From Bombella saccharophila (GTDB taxonomy: Bacteria > Pseudomonadota > Alphaproteobacteria > Acetobacterales > Acetobacteraceae): 64,000 nt of DNA. Location of the stretch: positions 329,266 through 393,265 of the forward strand of contig NZ_JANIDW010000003.1 in NCBI RefSeq assembly GCF_026385475.1. Direction: 5' to 3'. A model generated the notes under the pieces. It was not told the origin of the DNA. It did not search any database and saw only the letters and a list, made by a program, of their open reading frames with translations. This document shows positions 26,588 to 35,280 of this stretch, in pieces. Position numbers and translations under genes: made by a program. Position 1 is the stretch's first letter, and every line of letters starts with the position of its first letter.

Positions 26588-27016
26588 TTAGAGACGCCGT
26601 GCTAACCATGCTGTTGCTGTGGAGGAGGCCGCTGCAAGGGCCATAAGCAATAGGCCATCCATAATCAGGCTATGTGGTGTGAAGAGATGCCCAGCAATGA
26701 CGAGTTGGTTGGGAAGCGTGTGAGAAATATGGCTGACGATATCATGGGTTTGCGGGTCCTCGGTTAGGGAGCCGAGATTAGCACTGGCGAGAGCAATGAG
26801 ATGCGGGATGAGCGACCAGCCCACACCAATGATGAGGAGGATAGGGGCAAAAAGTTCTGTCAATTGAATGAGGAAACTGAAGACGAAATGGAAGATTGCC
26901 CAGATCACGGTCAGTACAACACGGCCGAGGATAGGAAGGCCCCGCTGAGGGGTACGCGCATTAGCAGCAAGGCGGTCATGGCGTGGGGGGTGTAGTGGTG
27001 AGGGTGATGTATTCAT
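26588..27016 (-). CDS. Small membrane protein of unknown function
   Basis: I do not recognise this 142-residue protein. A polar, basic N-terminus of about 25 residues is followed by two hydrophobic helices (roughly residues 31-55 and 58-80) and a third near the C-terminus (117-137), with a short soluble segment rich in His and Thr between them. It sits 58 bases upstream of ftsE on the same strand, and divergent to the histidine kinase genes across a 127-base gap. In many alphaproteobacteria the ftsEX block is preceded by a zinc-ribbon protein; no CxxC motif is present here. It may be an envelope or divisome accessory protein, but that is only context. Confidence 0.6.
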   Translation of the reverse strand: MNTSPSPLHPPRHDRLAANARTPQRGLPILGRVVLTVIWAIFHFVFSFLIQLTELFAPILLIIGVGWSLIPHLIALASANLGSLTEDPQTHDIVSHISHTLPNQLVIAGHLFTPHSLIMDGLLLMALAAASSTATAWLARRL

Positions 27017-27089
27017 GAATGTTTTGGACCTTCCATTAGGATAACCATGTGGATCATGACATAAAAGGGATGAGGCAGGACAGGTGCGT

Positions 27090-27095
27090 TATAAT
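27090..27095 (+). promoter_or_regulatory. Possible -10 box upstream of the kinase operon
   Basis: A perfect TATAAT lies 49 bases before the start of the kinase gene at 27144, within the divergent gap. No good -35 box is seen at 16 to 18 bases; ATGACA at 27056-27061 is too far. It is offered as a weak promoter candidate only. Confidence 0.3.
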
Positions 27096-27143
27096 TGCCT
27101 CATTCTATCTTCTATGTCTGCACCTAGCTTCTAGAGAGGCGCA

Positions 27144-29036
27144 ATGCAAATCTTACCCACTATGGATGAGAAAAATATCCGTATCCTTCTATTAGACCCG
27201 GCAGGGTCAGAGCAGAGTCGCGTTTATAATGTGTTGCGTGACAAGGGGATGGAGGTTGTCTGTCGTCAGGGGGCGGAAGCCATGCTGGAGGTTGTACAGC
27301 GCGTGGGGCGAGAGAAACGGATCGATATGGTTATCTGTTGTACATTGCAGCGTGGGATGAGTGCAGGCCAGTTTGTTCGTCGCGTAAAAGAGATTCCAGC
27401 GATGGAGGATGTCCCTGTTTTGATGCTGACAGATGATGCATCGCCTCGTGTGGAGTTGGATGGTTTTGAGAGTGGGGCTGATGCGTACCTCTCCAGTACG
27501 GCGCATGCTGATCTATTGGTCTTGCGGGTGCGTACACTTTTACATCTTGCTGAGGAGAAGCGGCACCTACACCCGCAATGGCAGGCAAAGCGGGCGCGTG
27601 TGGTCATTGTTCGTAAAGCGGATGATGAATTCTTGCAGAATTTTTGGAATGATCCTTCCATTCCTGAATTTAAGCATGAATGTGATGGTTCTGCGGAGGC
27701 AGAGACCCCGGAGTTGGGCGAGTTGTTGTGGCGTGATGGACATACAGTGACAACGGTTTTGCGCTCCAGCGAGCTTTTGGAAGGGGAATGGCTAACCGCA
27801 CCTGATGGGCCAGATTGTATCGTTTTAGAGGATATGCGGGATAATGAGGAGGATATCGCTTTTTGTCACCTGCTAGAGCAGCGACGGCAAACATTACGTA
27901 CGCAAGGGAATGTCCCATTTCGCATGTTAGGGATTATCCAAGCAAAACGCTTTCGTGGGGAATCGTGCGTGGCGTTTTTAGAGGCTGGATTAGAGGACCT
28001 CGTCCCAAGTGATATGCCGCCTGTTGTTTTAGCATTACGTATTCGCGCGATGGTGCGGCGGCGGCGGGAAAATGAAGCCTTTCGCCAGCGCGAGATGGAG
28101 CGTCAGCAATCAGCTTTGGCATTACGGGCTGCCCAAGCGCAAGCGTCTTTAGCGGAGGCTCTCGCTCAGGCGAATAGTGAATTAGCACAAATGAATGATG
28201 AGCTCGTACAAACACAAGCGCGTCTTGTTCAAACTGCTAAGATGGCATCTTTAGGGGAGTTGGTAGCGGGTATTGCTCATGAAATTAATAACCCGCTCGC
28301 TTTTACGCTTGCTCATGCTGAGACGGTGGAGCGGTGCCTTAAGCATTTGGAAGGGACCGAACAAAGTGACGGGCAATCTAACATTCAACGGATCCTCCAT
28401 CGTTTAGAAGCTATGAAGACGGGTTTGGGGCGTATTCGTGACCTTGTGGTGCGGTTACGCCGTTTTTCTCGTTTAGAGGAGGGGCATTGGTGTCGGGTGG
28501 ATGCTGAAGAGGCGATAGAGACAGGGCTTGCCTTAGTAAGACACAGGCTGGGTAAAACCATTACAGTGGATTGTCAGCTTGAGGCCCCTTTACAGCTAAA
28601 TTGCCAAGAAACCTTATTTCATCAAGCGGTTATGAATCTGATTGCGAATGCGGCTGATGCGTTAAATGCACTAGATCGTAAAGGTTATCTAAATGGGCAG
28701 GGCTTAATTCGGATTAGAACAAGTCTGCATGATAATATTTATGAAATCATGGTGAGCGATAATGGTCCAGGAATCGAGGAGAGCGTTCGACCGTGGATTT
28801 TTGATCCGTTCTTTACCACAAAGGCACAAGGAGAGGGAACGGGGCTAGGATTATCCATTGTACACGGCATTGTGCAAGCCCATGGGGGGACAATTGATGT
28901 TATGGATACATATACAGTGGAGGAAAGTCAGCAGCGAGGCAAGGGAGGGCGTGGTGCCTGTTTTGTCATACGCTTGCCTGTGGAAGAAACGCCAGAGGGT
29001 TGGGCAGTACGAGAGCCGAAGAGCTGTAAGGTGTAG
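27144..29036 (+). CDS. Soluble histidine kinase with two N-terminal receiver-like domains
   Basis: A 630-residue cytoplasmic sensor kinase without membrane helices. Residues 12-135 form a receiver-like domain in which the phosphoacceptor position is Cys66 (DMVICC) and the usual lysine is Ser118. A second receiver-like domain (about 150-305) has Glu229/Asp230 at the acceptor position and Ser289 for the lysine. A coiled coil (308-365) leads to a HisKA domain with phospho-accepting His379 in GIAHEINNP, and a complete HATPase with N box NLIANAADAL, DNGPGI and GTGLGLSI. The kinase core should be active, while the receivers are probably pseudo-receivers used for binding. The gene is followed 17 bases later by a second kinase gene. 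Confidence 0.88.
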   Translation: MQILPTMDEKNIRILLLDPAGSEQSRVYNVLRDKGMEVVCRQGAEAMLEVVQRVGREKRIDMVICCTLQRGMSAGQFVRRVKEIPAMEDVPVLMLTDDASPRVELDGFESGADAYLSSTAHADLLVLRVRTLLHLAEEKRHLHPQWQAKRARVVIVRKADDEFLQNFWNDPSIPEFKHECDGSAEAETPELGELLWRDGHTVTTVLRSSELLEGEWLTAPDGPDCIVLEDMRDNEEDIAFCHLLEQRRQTLRTQGNVPFRMLGIIQAKRFRGESCVAFLEAGLEDLVPSDMPPVVLALRIRAMVRRRRENEAFRQREMERQQSALALRAAQAQASLAEALAQANSELAQMNDELVQTQARLVQTAKMASLGELVAGIAHEINNPLAFTLAHAETVERCLKHLEGTEQSDGQSNIQRILHRLEAMKTGLGRIRDLVVRLRRFSRLEEGHWCRVDAEEAIETGLALVRHRLGKTITVDCQLEAPLQLNCQETLFHQAVMNLIANAADALNALDRKGYLNGQGLIRIRTSLHDNIYEIMVSDNGPGIEESVRPWIFDPFFTTKAQGEGTGLGLSIVHGIVQAHGGTIDVMDTYTVEESQQRGKGGRGACFVIRLPVEETPEGWAVREPKSCKV

Positions 29037-29053
29037 GGAAGCGAAGGAAAAGC

Positions 29054-30553
29054 ATGACCAAGCTTCGTGATGTCGAAGAGCGGCCCCATGTTCTTCTAGT
29101 GGATGATGAGGAGGAGATTCTCGTCGCATTAGGAGATTTGTTGGAGGATAGCTGCACGTTATTGACGGTTACGAATCCCCGTGATGCTCTTGTGTTATTA
29201 GAGACGCATACGGAGATTTCCGTCATCATCTCCGACCAACGGATGCCGGGGATGACGGGTGATCAGTTTCTCCAGCGTGCGCGCGAGCTTTCCGATGCTC
29301 GGGCGATTTTGCTCACAGGCTATGCGGATTTAGATGCTGTAGTGGCGGCGCTCAATCACGGGCAGATTGTAGCGTATGTGCATAAACCGTGGGAGGCAGA
29401 CCATGTATTAAGCTTGGTCCATGAGGCCCATAGGACGTGGCAGGCGCAACGCGCGTTAAAAACAGAACAAGCATTGCTACGAGGCTTGATGGATAGCCTG
29501 CCCTTTGGATTGGTGTTTTCGGATGCTGAAGGCCGCTGTATTCGGAGTAATCGTGAGTGCAGAAGTGATCAGGAGGTGGATCATTATCTGCCAGCACTAC
29601 AGGCGGTTATTGCGCGTATGCGCGAGGCGGTGCAGCAAGAAGGTCAAGCTGAAGAGTTGTTGGAGGTCACAACTGAGGAGGGACAAACAGTTTGGCATGA
29701 GATTGCACGCATCGCTTTAAAATGGCCGGAAGGAGCCACAATGGCCGAAGCGTGGCAAGTGAGTATGGACCGCGACGTTACCCGTCGTGTTTTGATGGAG
29801 GCACGGCTTAATCAAGGGGAGCGTTTAGAGGCCCTAGGCCGTTTAGCGGGTGGGATGGCGCATGATTTTAATAATCTTCTCACCATTTTAACAAGTTGCT
29901 TGGATATGTTGGCAACACTCAAGCCAGCAGAGGAAATAGAGCAGACAGCACAACAAACTTGGTTAGAGCAAGCTCATGAGACCATAAAACGCGGGGAGAG
30001 TCTGACGCGGCGATTGCTTCAATTTGGTCGTGCGGGCAAGAGTGAGCGCGCGGTAAGGCCGTTTGATTGCGCGGCTTTTTTAAAAGAGCGGGCTAGTTTG
30101 TTCCGGCAGAGTTTTTATGGCACGAACCCAGCGATTCGCTTTGTGTTAGAACTCCCCAGCGACCCTCTACCGCCTGTCGTGACATGCCCAGAGCAGCTTG
30201 AGATGGCCTTGTTGAATTTATGCGTCAATGCACGGGATGCGATGCCCGCAGGGGGGATAGTGACTTTAGTTGCTCATAGAGTGGCTTATTCTTTGCCCGC
30301 GGCACCAGCGGATTGCGAGGCAGATCATGCTTTGGCATTAGAGATTCGTGATGAGGGAATAGGCATGAGCGAGGAGGTCCAACGCCATATTTTTGAGCCG
30401 TTTTTTACGACAAAACAGGCGGAAAAGGGGACTGGTCTTGGGCTGGCAGGGATTTATAGCTTCGTTTTAGCTCATCATGGTGATGTGAAAGTGGAAAGTG
30501 CGCCTGGGAAAGGGACGGTCATGCGTCTTTTGCTGCCTCTGTTGCAGGATTAA
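29054..30553 (+). CDS. Hybrid kinase: receiver - PAS-like - histidine kinase
   Basis: A 499-residue soluble protein with an N-terminal receiver (residues 11-125; acidic DDEE at 17-20, phosphoacceptor Asp61 in IISDQRMPG, Thr88, Lys111 in HKPW), a PAS-like segment (about 140-245), a HisKA domain with His270 in GGMAHDFNN, and an HATPase ending in FEPFFTTKQ and GTGLGLAGIYSF. Unlike the upstream kinase, its receiver is fully conserved, so it could take phosphate from that kinase or from itself. The two genes are 17 bases apart and surely cotranscribed. No DNA-binding output regulator is encoded beside them. The target pathway is unknown. Confidence 0.88.
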   Translation: MTKLRDVEERPHVLLVDDEEEILVALGDLLEDSCTLLTVTNPRDALVLLETHTEISVIISDQRMPGMTGDQFLQRARELSDARAILLTGYADLDAVVAALNHGQIVAYVHKPWEADHVLSLVHEAHRTWQAQRALKTEQALLRGLMDSLPFGLVFSDAEGRCIRSNRECRSDQEVDHYLPALQAVIARMREAVQQEGQAEELLEVTTEEGQTVWHEIARIALKWPEGATMAEAWQVSMDRDVTRRVLMEARLNQGERLEALGRLAGGMAHDFNNLLTILTSCLDMLATLKPAEEIEQTAQQTWLEQAHETIKRGESLTRRLLQFGRAGKSERAVRPFDCAAFLKERASLFRQSFYGTNPAIRFVLELPSDPLPPVVTCPEQLEMALLNLCVNARDAMPAGGIVTLVAHRVAYSLPAAPADCEADHALALEIRDEGIGMSEEVQRHIFEPFFTTKQAEKGTGLGLAGIYSFVLAHHGDVKVESAPGKGTVMRLLLPLLQD

Positions 30554-30642
30554 AGACATCCTACCAGCGGGGAAGAGGTTTCTATTTTACGAGAGCTGGG
30601 TATGATGTGCTTACTCATGACGCATTAGAGGGAATGAGAGGC

Positions 30643-31086
30643 ATGGCCGATCAAACATCCTGTTTCGTCCAAGCGCAGGAAGATACTGCCACAGACGCTA
30701 TTACAGCGATTGGGGATGAGTTAGCCCTTTTTGATGATTGGATGGAGCGCTATCAATATATTATTGAGTTGGGACGCAAAATTCCCCCGCTACCAGAAGA
30801 ATGGCAAGATGAAGCGCATCGTATCCCAGGGTGTCAAAGTCAGGTTTGGTTAGAGGCGGAAGAACGAGAGGGGCTTTTGTTTTTTGCAGGGGCCTCTGAT
30901 GCAGCGATTGTACAAGGTTTAGTAGCTTTATTATTGCGTGTTTATTCTGGCCGTACACGGGAGGAGATTTTAGCCACGTCTCCCACTTTTCTACATGATT
31001 TAGGCTTGGTGAAAGCTCTATCAGCCAATCGCGGTAATGGGGTAGAGGCCATGGCACAGGCTATTCGGCAGAGAGCGTCTGTGTGA
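30643..31086 (+). CDS. sufE: SufE family Fe-S cluster assembly protein
   Basis: SufE accepts sulfane sulfur from the SufS cysteine desulfurase and passes it to the SufBCD scaffold. The 147-residue protein has the SufE fold: WMERYQYIIELGRKIPPLP, then IPGCQSQVWL containing the sulfur-carrying cysteine, and ALLLRVYSGRT. The ATG at 30643 is preferred because AGAGGG lies about ten bases upstream and it gives the usual family length; GTG 30607 and ATG 30634 are in frame. It lies 89 bases after the hybrid kinase and ends at a strong terminator. The rest of the suf operon is not in this window. Confidence 0.9.
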   Translation: MADQTSCFVQAQEDTATDAITAIGDELALFDDWMERYQYIIELGRKIPPLPEEWQDEAHRIPGCQSQVWLEAEEREGLLFFAGASDAAIVQGLVALLLRVYSGRTREEILATSPTFLHDLGLVKALSANRGNGVEAMAQAIRQRASV

Positions 31087-31110
31087 GTTAGACGCGGTAT
31101 ATCCCGTAAA

Positions 31111-31147
31111 AAAAGCCCTTTGGAAAAGTCTTCCAAAGGGCTTTTTT
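31111..31147 (+). terminator. Rho-independent terminator after sufE
   Basis: A 15-base-pair stem, AAAAGCCCTTTGGAA (31111-31125) with its complement at 31131-31145, has a 5-base loop and ends in a run of T on the plus strand. It lies 24 bases after the sufE stop. The A-run on the other side means it could also end transcription of the minus-strand gene at 31171. Confidence 0.9.
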
Positions 31148-31170
31148 ATAAAGAGATAAAGTAAGAAAAT

Positions 31171-31479
31171 TTACTGTGCTGTAGAATGCGCTGGCGCCAT
31201 TGGCTCTGCTGCATTTGGGGCCGGCATATCGGACTTCATGGGATTAGCACTGTCTTTTGCAGCGTCGGCTGTGGCAGCGTTAGCTTTTTTATTTGCACAT
31301 TTAGCGAACTGCCCTTTTTCGTTACGGCAAGGCTTTGCTTTGGGCTTCTCGCATTTAGCAAACTGGCCTTTTTCATTACGGCAGGGATGTGCCTTCCCGT
31401 GTGGGGCAGCAGCAAAAGCGGCTTGGCTTGTTAGGGCACTGGCGATAAGGGCGAAAGTAGCCATACGGCGGAAGGTCAT
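31171..31479 (-). CDS. Small secreted protein with two PCRNEKGQFAKC repeats
   Basis: A 102-residue protein I cannot assign to a named family. Residues 1-23 are a clear signal peptide (FALIASALTSQAAFA), with cleavage expected around residue 23. The mature part carries two exact copies of PCRNEKGQFAKC (32-43 and 50-61), each with two cysteines nine residues apart, joined by a Lys/Pro linker, then a low-complexity Ala/Pro/Met/Ser tail. The paired cysteines suggest disulfides or metal binding in the periplasm, but this is inference. The ATG at 31479 is preceded by AAGGAAA; a longer in-frame start at 31533 would bury the signal peptide. It is flanked by terminators on both sides, so it is probably its own transcription unit. 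Confidence 0.75.
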   Translation of the reverse strand: MTFRRMATFALIASALTSQAAFAAAPHGKAHPCRNEKGQFAKCEKPKAKPCRNEKGQFAKCANKKANAATADAAKDSANPMKSDMPAPNAAEPMAPAHSTAQ

Positions 31480-31633
31480 GAGAGCATTTCCTTTAATAAA
31501 GGGGGTGGGAATGTTTGTTCGTACTTTATACAAAACTGCAAAAAGGTGATAGTGACGTCTATGTTATTTTTCAATAATTAAGATGGTTTATTACTGTCTG
31601 TTAGTCTTTTCTTTAAAATCTTGTTCTTCCTAT

Positions 31634-31673
31634 AAAAGAAGGGAGGCTCCAGGTAAGGAACCTCCCTTCTTTT
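31634..31673 (-). terminator. Terminator downstream of gcd (bidirectional hairpin)
   Basis: AAAAGAAGGGAGG (31634-31646) pairs perfectly with CCTCCCTTCTTTT (31661-31673) around a 14-base loop. On the minus strand it lies 27 bases after the gcd stop and ends in a T-run, as a Rho-independent terminator should. It is symmetric and could also work on the plus strand. Confidence 0.85.
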
Positions 31674-31699
31674 GTGTAATAACAATCTATATCAGATCA

Positions 31700-34147
31700 T
31701 TATTTTTTAATGTCTTTCTCTGGCAGAGCATAGGCGATGAGGTAATCGCCCATTTTGCTGAGGAAAGACCCATGCCCACCAGCATAAGTGACGATATATT
31801 GCCGCCCATTAATACTGTAGGTCATTGGGGAGGATTGTGCCCCAGCAGGGAGGCGATCCTTCCAAATGACATGGCCTGTCGTCATGTCATACGCACGGAT
31901 GTAGTAATCCTGCGAGGAGGTTAAGAAGGCCAGATTCCCCGCTGTAGCGAGTGGCCCACCTAAGCTTGGGACACCAATTTTGATAGGTGGCAGTGGCATG
32001 GGCAGAGCGGAGCCATGTAAGGAATCTCGCAATGTCCCGTTACGATGCTGCCAGACAACCTTGTTTGTCCGTAGGTCGATACCAGCAACTTCACCCCACG
32101 GTGGCGTGCGGCAAGGAATGGGCAGACCAAGCTTCAGCAAAAGCGGATCCAAGAAGGGGTGGAGGTTAATAGCGTAGGGGATGCCATAATTGGGCTGAAC
32201 ACCCGTCTCACCACCGCTGCCACCTTTTTGATTCGGCTCTGGCCAACGGGGATTCCCCGGCCCACGAGGCACCAAGGTGGAGACAAATGGAATAGAGATG
32301 GGGTTTGTGAAAGCCACCTCACGCCGTGGGTCCACAGCTAAGCCGCCCCATTCAAACATCCCTAAGTCGCCAGGGAAAACCAGCGTACCTTGGGTGGATG
32401 GTGGTGTGTATGGTCCTTCATAGCGGAGGCTATGGAAGTAAATACTACATACCATTTGGTCAAGGATCGTAGCCCCCCAAATATCTCGGTCAGAGAGAGG
32501 GTTTTTAGGCCGTAAGCTTAGCTCAGAATGAGGCTGTGTTGGGCTTGTATAATCGCCCGTTGCAGCGCCACCTGGGGCTGGTTTTTCAGGCGCAGGGACA
32601 ATAGGTGTGCCGGTACGACGGTCTAGGACAAAAATATCACCACTTTTGGTAGGGACATAGATGGCCGGGACGAGGGTACCGTCTTTTTGTGTGACATCCA
32701 CCAGGTTGGGTTGGGCAGAGACGTCCATATCCCAAAGGTCATGATGAACGGTTTGATAGGACCAAACCAACTTCCCTGTATCTGCATTAAGAGCAATGAT
32801 GCCCGGCGGATAACGCTCAGCATCTTTATCGCGATACCCACCCCATTGGTCAGGTGTGCCAACCCCCATGGGGATGTACACCATGTTCAACGCCTTGTCG
32901 TAAGAAGATACGGACCAAGAGTTAGGGGAGTTGGGATGAAAATGCGGATGCTCTTCACTAGGCATTTCGTTCGGGTCAGGATTGGCGGCATCAAATACCC
33001 ACACCAATTTTCCTGTATAAACATCGTACGCGCGCGTTGCCCCAGAGGGTTGATGGACAGAGCCATTATCCCGCACGGCACTGTTGACGATGATCAGCTT
33101 ATCCGTAACGACTGGCGGAGAGGTCGGAGCGTATTCCCCAACAGTTGTGTAGGGTTGGTGGGAGAAGCGGAGATCCACTTGCCCATCTTGCCCAAAACCC
33201 TGGCAGACCTGCCCAGTCTGAGCGTCAATTTCGATAATGCGACCATCATTAACCATAGCGATAATGCGTTTTGCACAATCGGTTGTTGTGACGGGCTGAC
33301 CATCGCTATTGAGGGCATTGGCGGGTGTTGTATGCGCACTCACCCCACGGCATGTTAGATGCTGGAAGGTCGGGTTGACGTTAATTTTGGGATCGAACAC
33401 CCATTTCGTTTTCCCTGTTACAGCATCAACAGCAAAGACCTTTTGATGCAGGGAGCAAAAATAGAGCGTGTTGTCGAACTCAAGCGGCGTGGCTTCATTG
33501 GTTGCCTCGCCCGGATCGCGGGATTTATCAAGGAGATCGCCCGTGCGCATGACCCATGCGACTTTGAGCTTATTAACATTATGGATGTTAATTTGATCCA
33601 GCGGTGACCAATGATTGCCATCTTGCGTACGTGCGTAAGCGGGCCAGTCATTATCAGGAATATTTTCCGGATTGGCCGGGTTAGCATTAACCTGCTCGGT
33701 AGGGAGGGAGCCGCTGATATTGTGCGGGTCCATAAAGGCGGAGACAATCAATGCTAAGGCTGCAAGGACAACACCGAGGCCAAGCGGGCCTGTTGCGAAG
33801 TGATTAGCCGCTAATGGACGCCGAACGAAGGGCAGTAGCAGCACAATACCGATGATGAGAACAACATCAAGGCGGGGTACTAAGCTCCAGAAGTCGAGCC
33901 CAACAACGCACAGCGCCCAGATAATGCTACCGAGTAGTACGACGGCATAAATAGCAAGGGCAATGGGATGTCGTTTGAAGAGATAGATTGCGCTAAGCAG
34001 AATGCCTAGCCCACTGAGAAGATAGTAAAGGGGACCACCTATGCAGAGAGAATAAATTCCCCCAGCAATCAGCAGTAGGCCGACGATTGCCATCGCAATG
34101 GCAACCAGACGGGACCAGATTCCCCCCGCGTGGGACATGGAGGACAT
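31700..34147 (-). CDS. gcd: Membrane-bound PQQ-dependent glucose dehydrogenase
   Basis: Gcd oxidises glucose to gluconolactone in the periplasm and passes electrons to ubiquinone, the first step of the incomplete sugar oxidation typical of acetic acid bacteria. The 815-residue protein has five N-terminal membrane helices (about residues 10-145) and an eight-bladed PQQ propeller. Visible features include NDWPAYARTQDGNHWSPLDQ at the propeller start, the active-site HHDLWDMD region with the catalytic Asp, and W-motif repeats such as GKTKWVFD, GKLVWVFD, GKLVWSYQ and GHVIWKD. No PQQ biosynthesis genes are in the window. It is transcribed away from rpmI over a 382-base gap and has its own terminator. 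Confidence 0.96.
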   Translation of the reverse strand: MSSMSHAGGIWSRLVAIAMAIVGLLLIAGGIYSLCIGGPLYYLLSGLGILLSAIYLFKRHPIALAIYAVVLLGSIIWALCVVGLDFWSLVPRLDVVLIIGIVLLLPFVRRPLAANHFATGPLGLGVVLAALALIVSAFMDPHNISGSLPTEQVNANPANPENIPDNDWPAYARTQDGNHWSPLDQINIHNVNKLKVAWVMRTGDLLDKSRDPGEATNEATPLEFDNTLYFCSLHQKVFAVDAVTGKTKWVFDPKINVNPTFQHLTCRGVSAHTTPANALNSDGQPVTTTDCAKRIIAMVNDGRIIEIDAQTGQVCQGFGQDGQVDLRFSHQPYTTVGEYAPTSPPVVTDKLIIVNSAVRDNGSVHQPSGATRAYDVYTGKLVWVFDAANPDPNEMPSEEHPHFHPNSPNSWSVSSYDKALNMVYIPMGVGTPDQWGGYRDKDAERYPPGIIALNADTGKLVWSYQTVHHDLWDMDVSAQPNLVDVTQKDGTLVPAIYVPTKSGDIFVLDRRTGTPIVPAPEKPAPGGAATGDYTSPTQPHSELSLRPKNPLSDRDIWGATILDQMVCSIYFHSLRYEGPYTPPSTQGTLVFPGDLGMFEWGGLAVDPRREVAFTNPISIPFVSTLVPRGPGNPRWPEPNQKGGSGGETGVQPNYGIPYAINLHPFLDPLLLKLGLPIPCRTPPWGEVAGIDLRTNKVVWQHRNGTLRDSLHGSALPMPLPPIKIGVPSLGGPLATAGNLAFLTSSQDYYIRAYDMTTGHVIWKDRLPAGAQSSPMTYSINGRQYIVTYAGGHGSFLSKMGDYLIAYALPEKDIKK

Positions 34148-34529
34148 GCAGAAGCCTCAGTAATTGTTAATGGTTGTTTGACCGTGTAGCATGGTCCTTG
34201 TTGCTTTGTCTGCATCGGACCATTGTTCAATCGTCTTTAAGCACAGGGAAAGGGCCAGGGGTCAAGCACCTGAGTGTAATAAATTTGGGGATTAGAGGTA
34301 GCTTTGTCATACTATTCACAATTATCTGATCTTTTGTGTACTATATTAGCAATCGAGAAAAAAACATGGTGTTCTTGCGCGCTTTTCTCTTGAGGAGGGG
34401 CGCAGTTGCCCCTATAAGCGCGGGAGGTTGTACACGCGTCCGGGCCGATGATGAGGCATGCCTGGCCGTGTAAGTTCTCTTTGACCATGCAAATGACAGA
34501 GAGAGCGGCTGAATTGTAAGGAGATAAAA
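34148..34529 (+). promoter_or_regulatory. 382-base non-coding gap between gcd and rpmI
   Basis: No gene was found here. The interval must hold divergent promoters for gcd and rpmI-rplT, but I see no strong -35/-10 pair on either strand. A small hairpin, AGGGGC (34396-34401) with GCCCCT (34408-34413), lies in what would be the rpmI leader, and AAGGAGA at 34518-34524 is the rpmI ribosome-binding site. infC, which commonly precedes rpmI, is absent. The long leader could carry L20-type feedback control, but no L20-binding structure could be demonstrated by eye. Confidence 0.45.
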
Positions 34530-34733
34530 ATGCCCAAGATGAAGACGAAGTCTTCGGTCAAAAAGCGGTTCAAGATCACCGCGACCGGTAAGGTAACGTG
34601 TGGTCCGGGTAACAAACGCCATGGCCTGATTAACCGTCCGCAGAAGATGAAACGTAGCAACCGTGGTCCGCAGGTTATGACGGATATGGATGCACGCACC
34701 ATCAAACAGTGGGCACCCTACGGGCTGTCATAA
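34530..34733 (+). CDS. rpmI: 50S ribosomal protein L35
   Basis: L35 is a small basic protein of the large ribosomal subunit. The 67-residue product reads [17 protein letters not shown] at the start and has the family's [14 protein letters not shown] segment. AAGGAGA stands 5 bases before the ATG. It is followed 14 bases later by rplT, the normal pairing. Length and composition are typical. Confidence 0.98.
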   Translation: MPKMKTKSSVKKRFKITATGKVTCGPGNKRHGLINRPQKMKRSNRGPQVMTDMDARTIKQWAPYGLS

Positions 34734-34747
34734 GGAGATAAACGACC

Positions 34748-35101
34748 ATGGCACGTGTTAAACGGGGTACGACCACCCACGCCCGTCATAAAAAGGTTCT
34801 GGACCTCGCTAAAGGCTATCGCGGGCGTTCTTCCACCAATTACCGCATCGCGTTGGAGCGGGTCGAGAAGGCCCTGCGTTACGCTTATCGTGACCGCCGC
34901 AATAAAAAGCGTGAGTTCCGTTCTTTGTGGATTCAGCGCATCAGCGCAGCCGTGCGTGAGCATGGGTTGACCTATAGCCGCTTCATCAATGGCCTTAATA
35001 AGGCTGGGATTGAGATTGACCGTAAGGTCCTTGCAGCAATCGCCTATGATGATGCAGCTGCTTTTGCTGAGATTGTGCGCAAAGCTCAGGCGGCTCTCTA
35101 A
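34748..35101 (+). CDS. rplT: 50S ribosomal protein L20
   Basis: L20 binds 23S rRNA early in large-subunit assembly and in many bacteria represses its own operon. The 117-residue protein shows [33 protein letters not shown], and the C-terminal [20 protein letters not shown] that forms the rRNA-binding domain. A ribosome-binding AAGGAGA precedes it. Cotranscribed with rpmI and followed by a terminator-like hairpin before pheS. Confidence 0.98.
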   Translation: MARVKRGTTTHARHKKVLDLAKGYRGRSSTNYRIALERVEKALRYAYRDRRNKKREFRSLWIQRISAAVREHGLTYSRFINGLNKAGIEIDRKVLAAIAYDDAAAFAEIVRKAQAAL

Positions 35102-35160
35102 TTAAGAGCCGTCCCGCTAGTCCCTTACATGCGAGGGAGAGGCGGGAACGTAATGATTAG

Positions 35161-35197
35161 CGGGCTGCTCTGATTAAGTCGGGGCAGCCCGTTTTTC
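35161..35197 (+). terminator. Terminator or attenuator hairpin between rplT and pheS
   Basis: CGGGCTGC (35161-35168) pairs with GCAGCCCG (35184-35191), followed directly by TTTTTCTT. This is a Rho-independent terminator shape 60 bases after rplT and 84 bases before pheS. A second inverted repeat lies just upstream (TCCCGC near 35112 with GCGGGA near 35142). No Phe-rich leader peptide was found, so a plain rplT terminator is the simplest reading; partial read-through into pheST is possible. Confidence 0.75.
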
Positions 35198-35280
35198 TTA
35201 CAAGCTGCTTCAGAGATTTTTTGCCCCAACGGGGATAGGAAAACTCTTTGAAACAGCTCGTAGAGGGTGAAGGACAGGCT

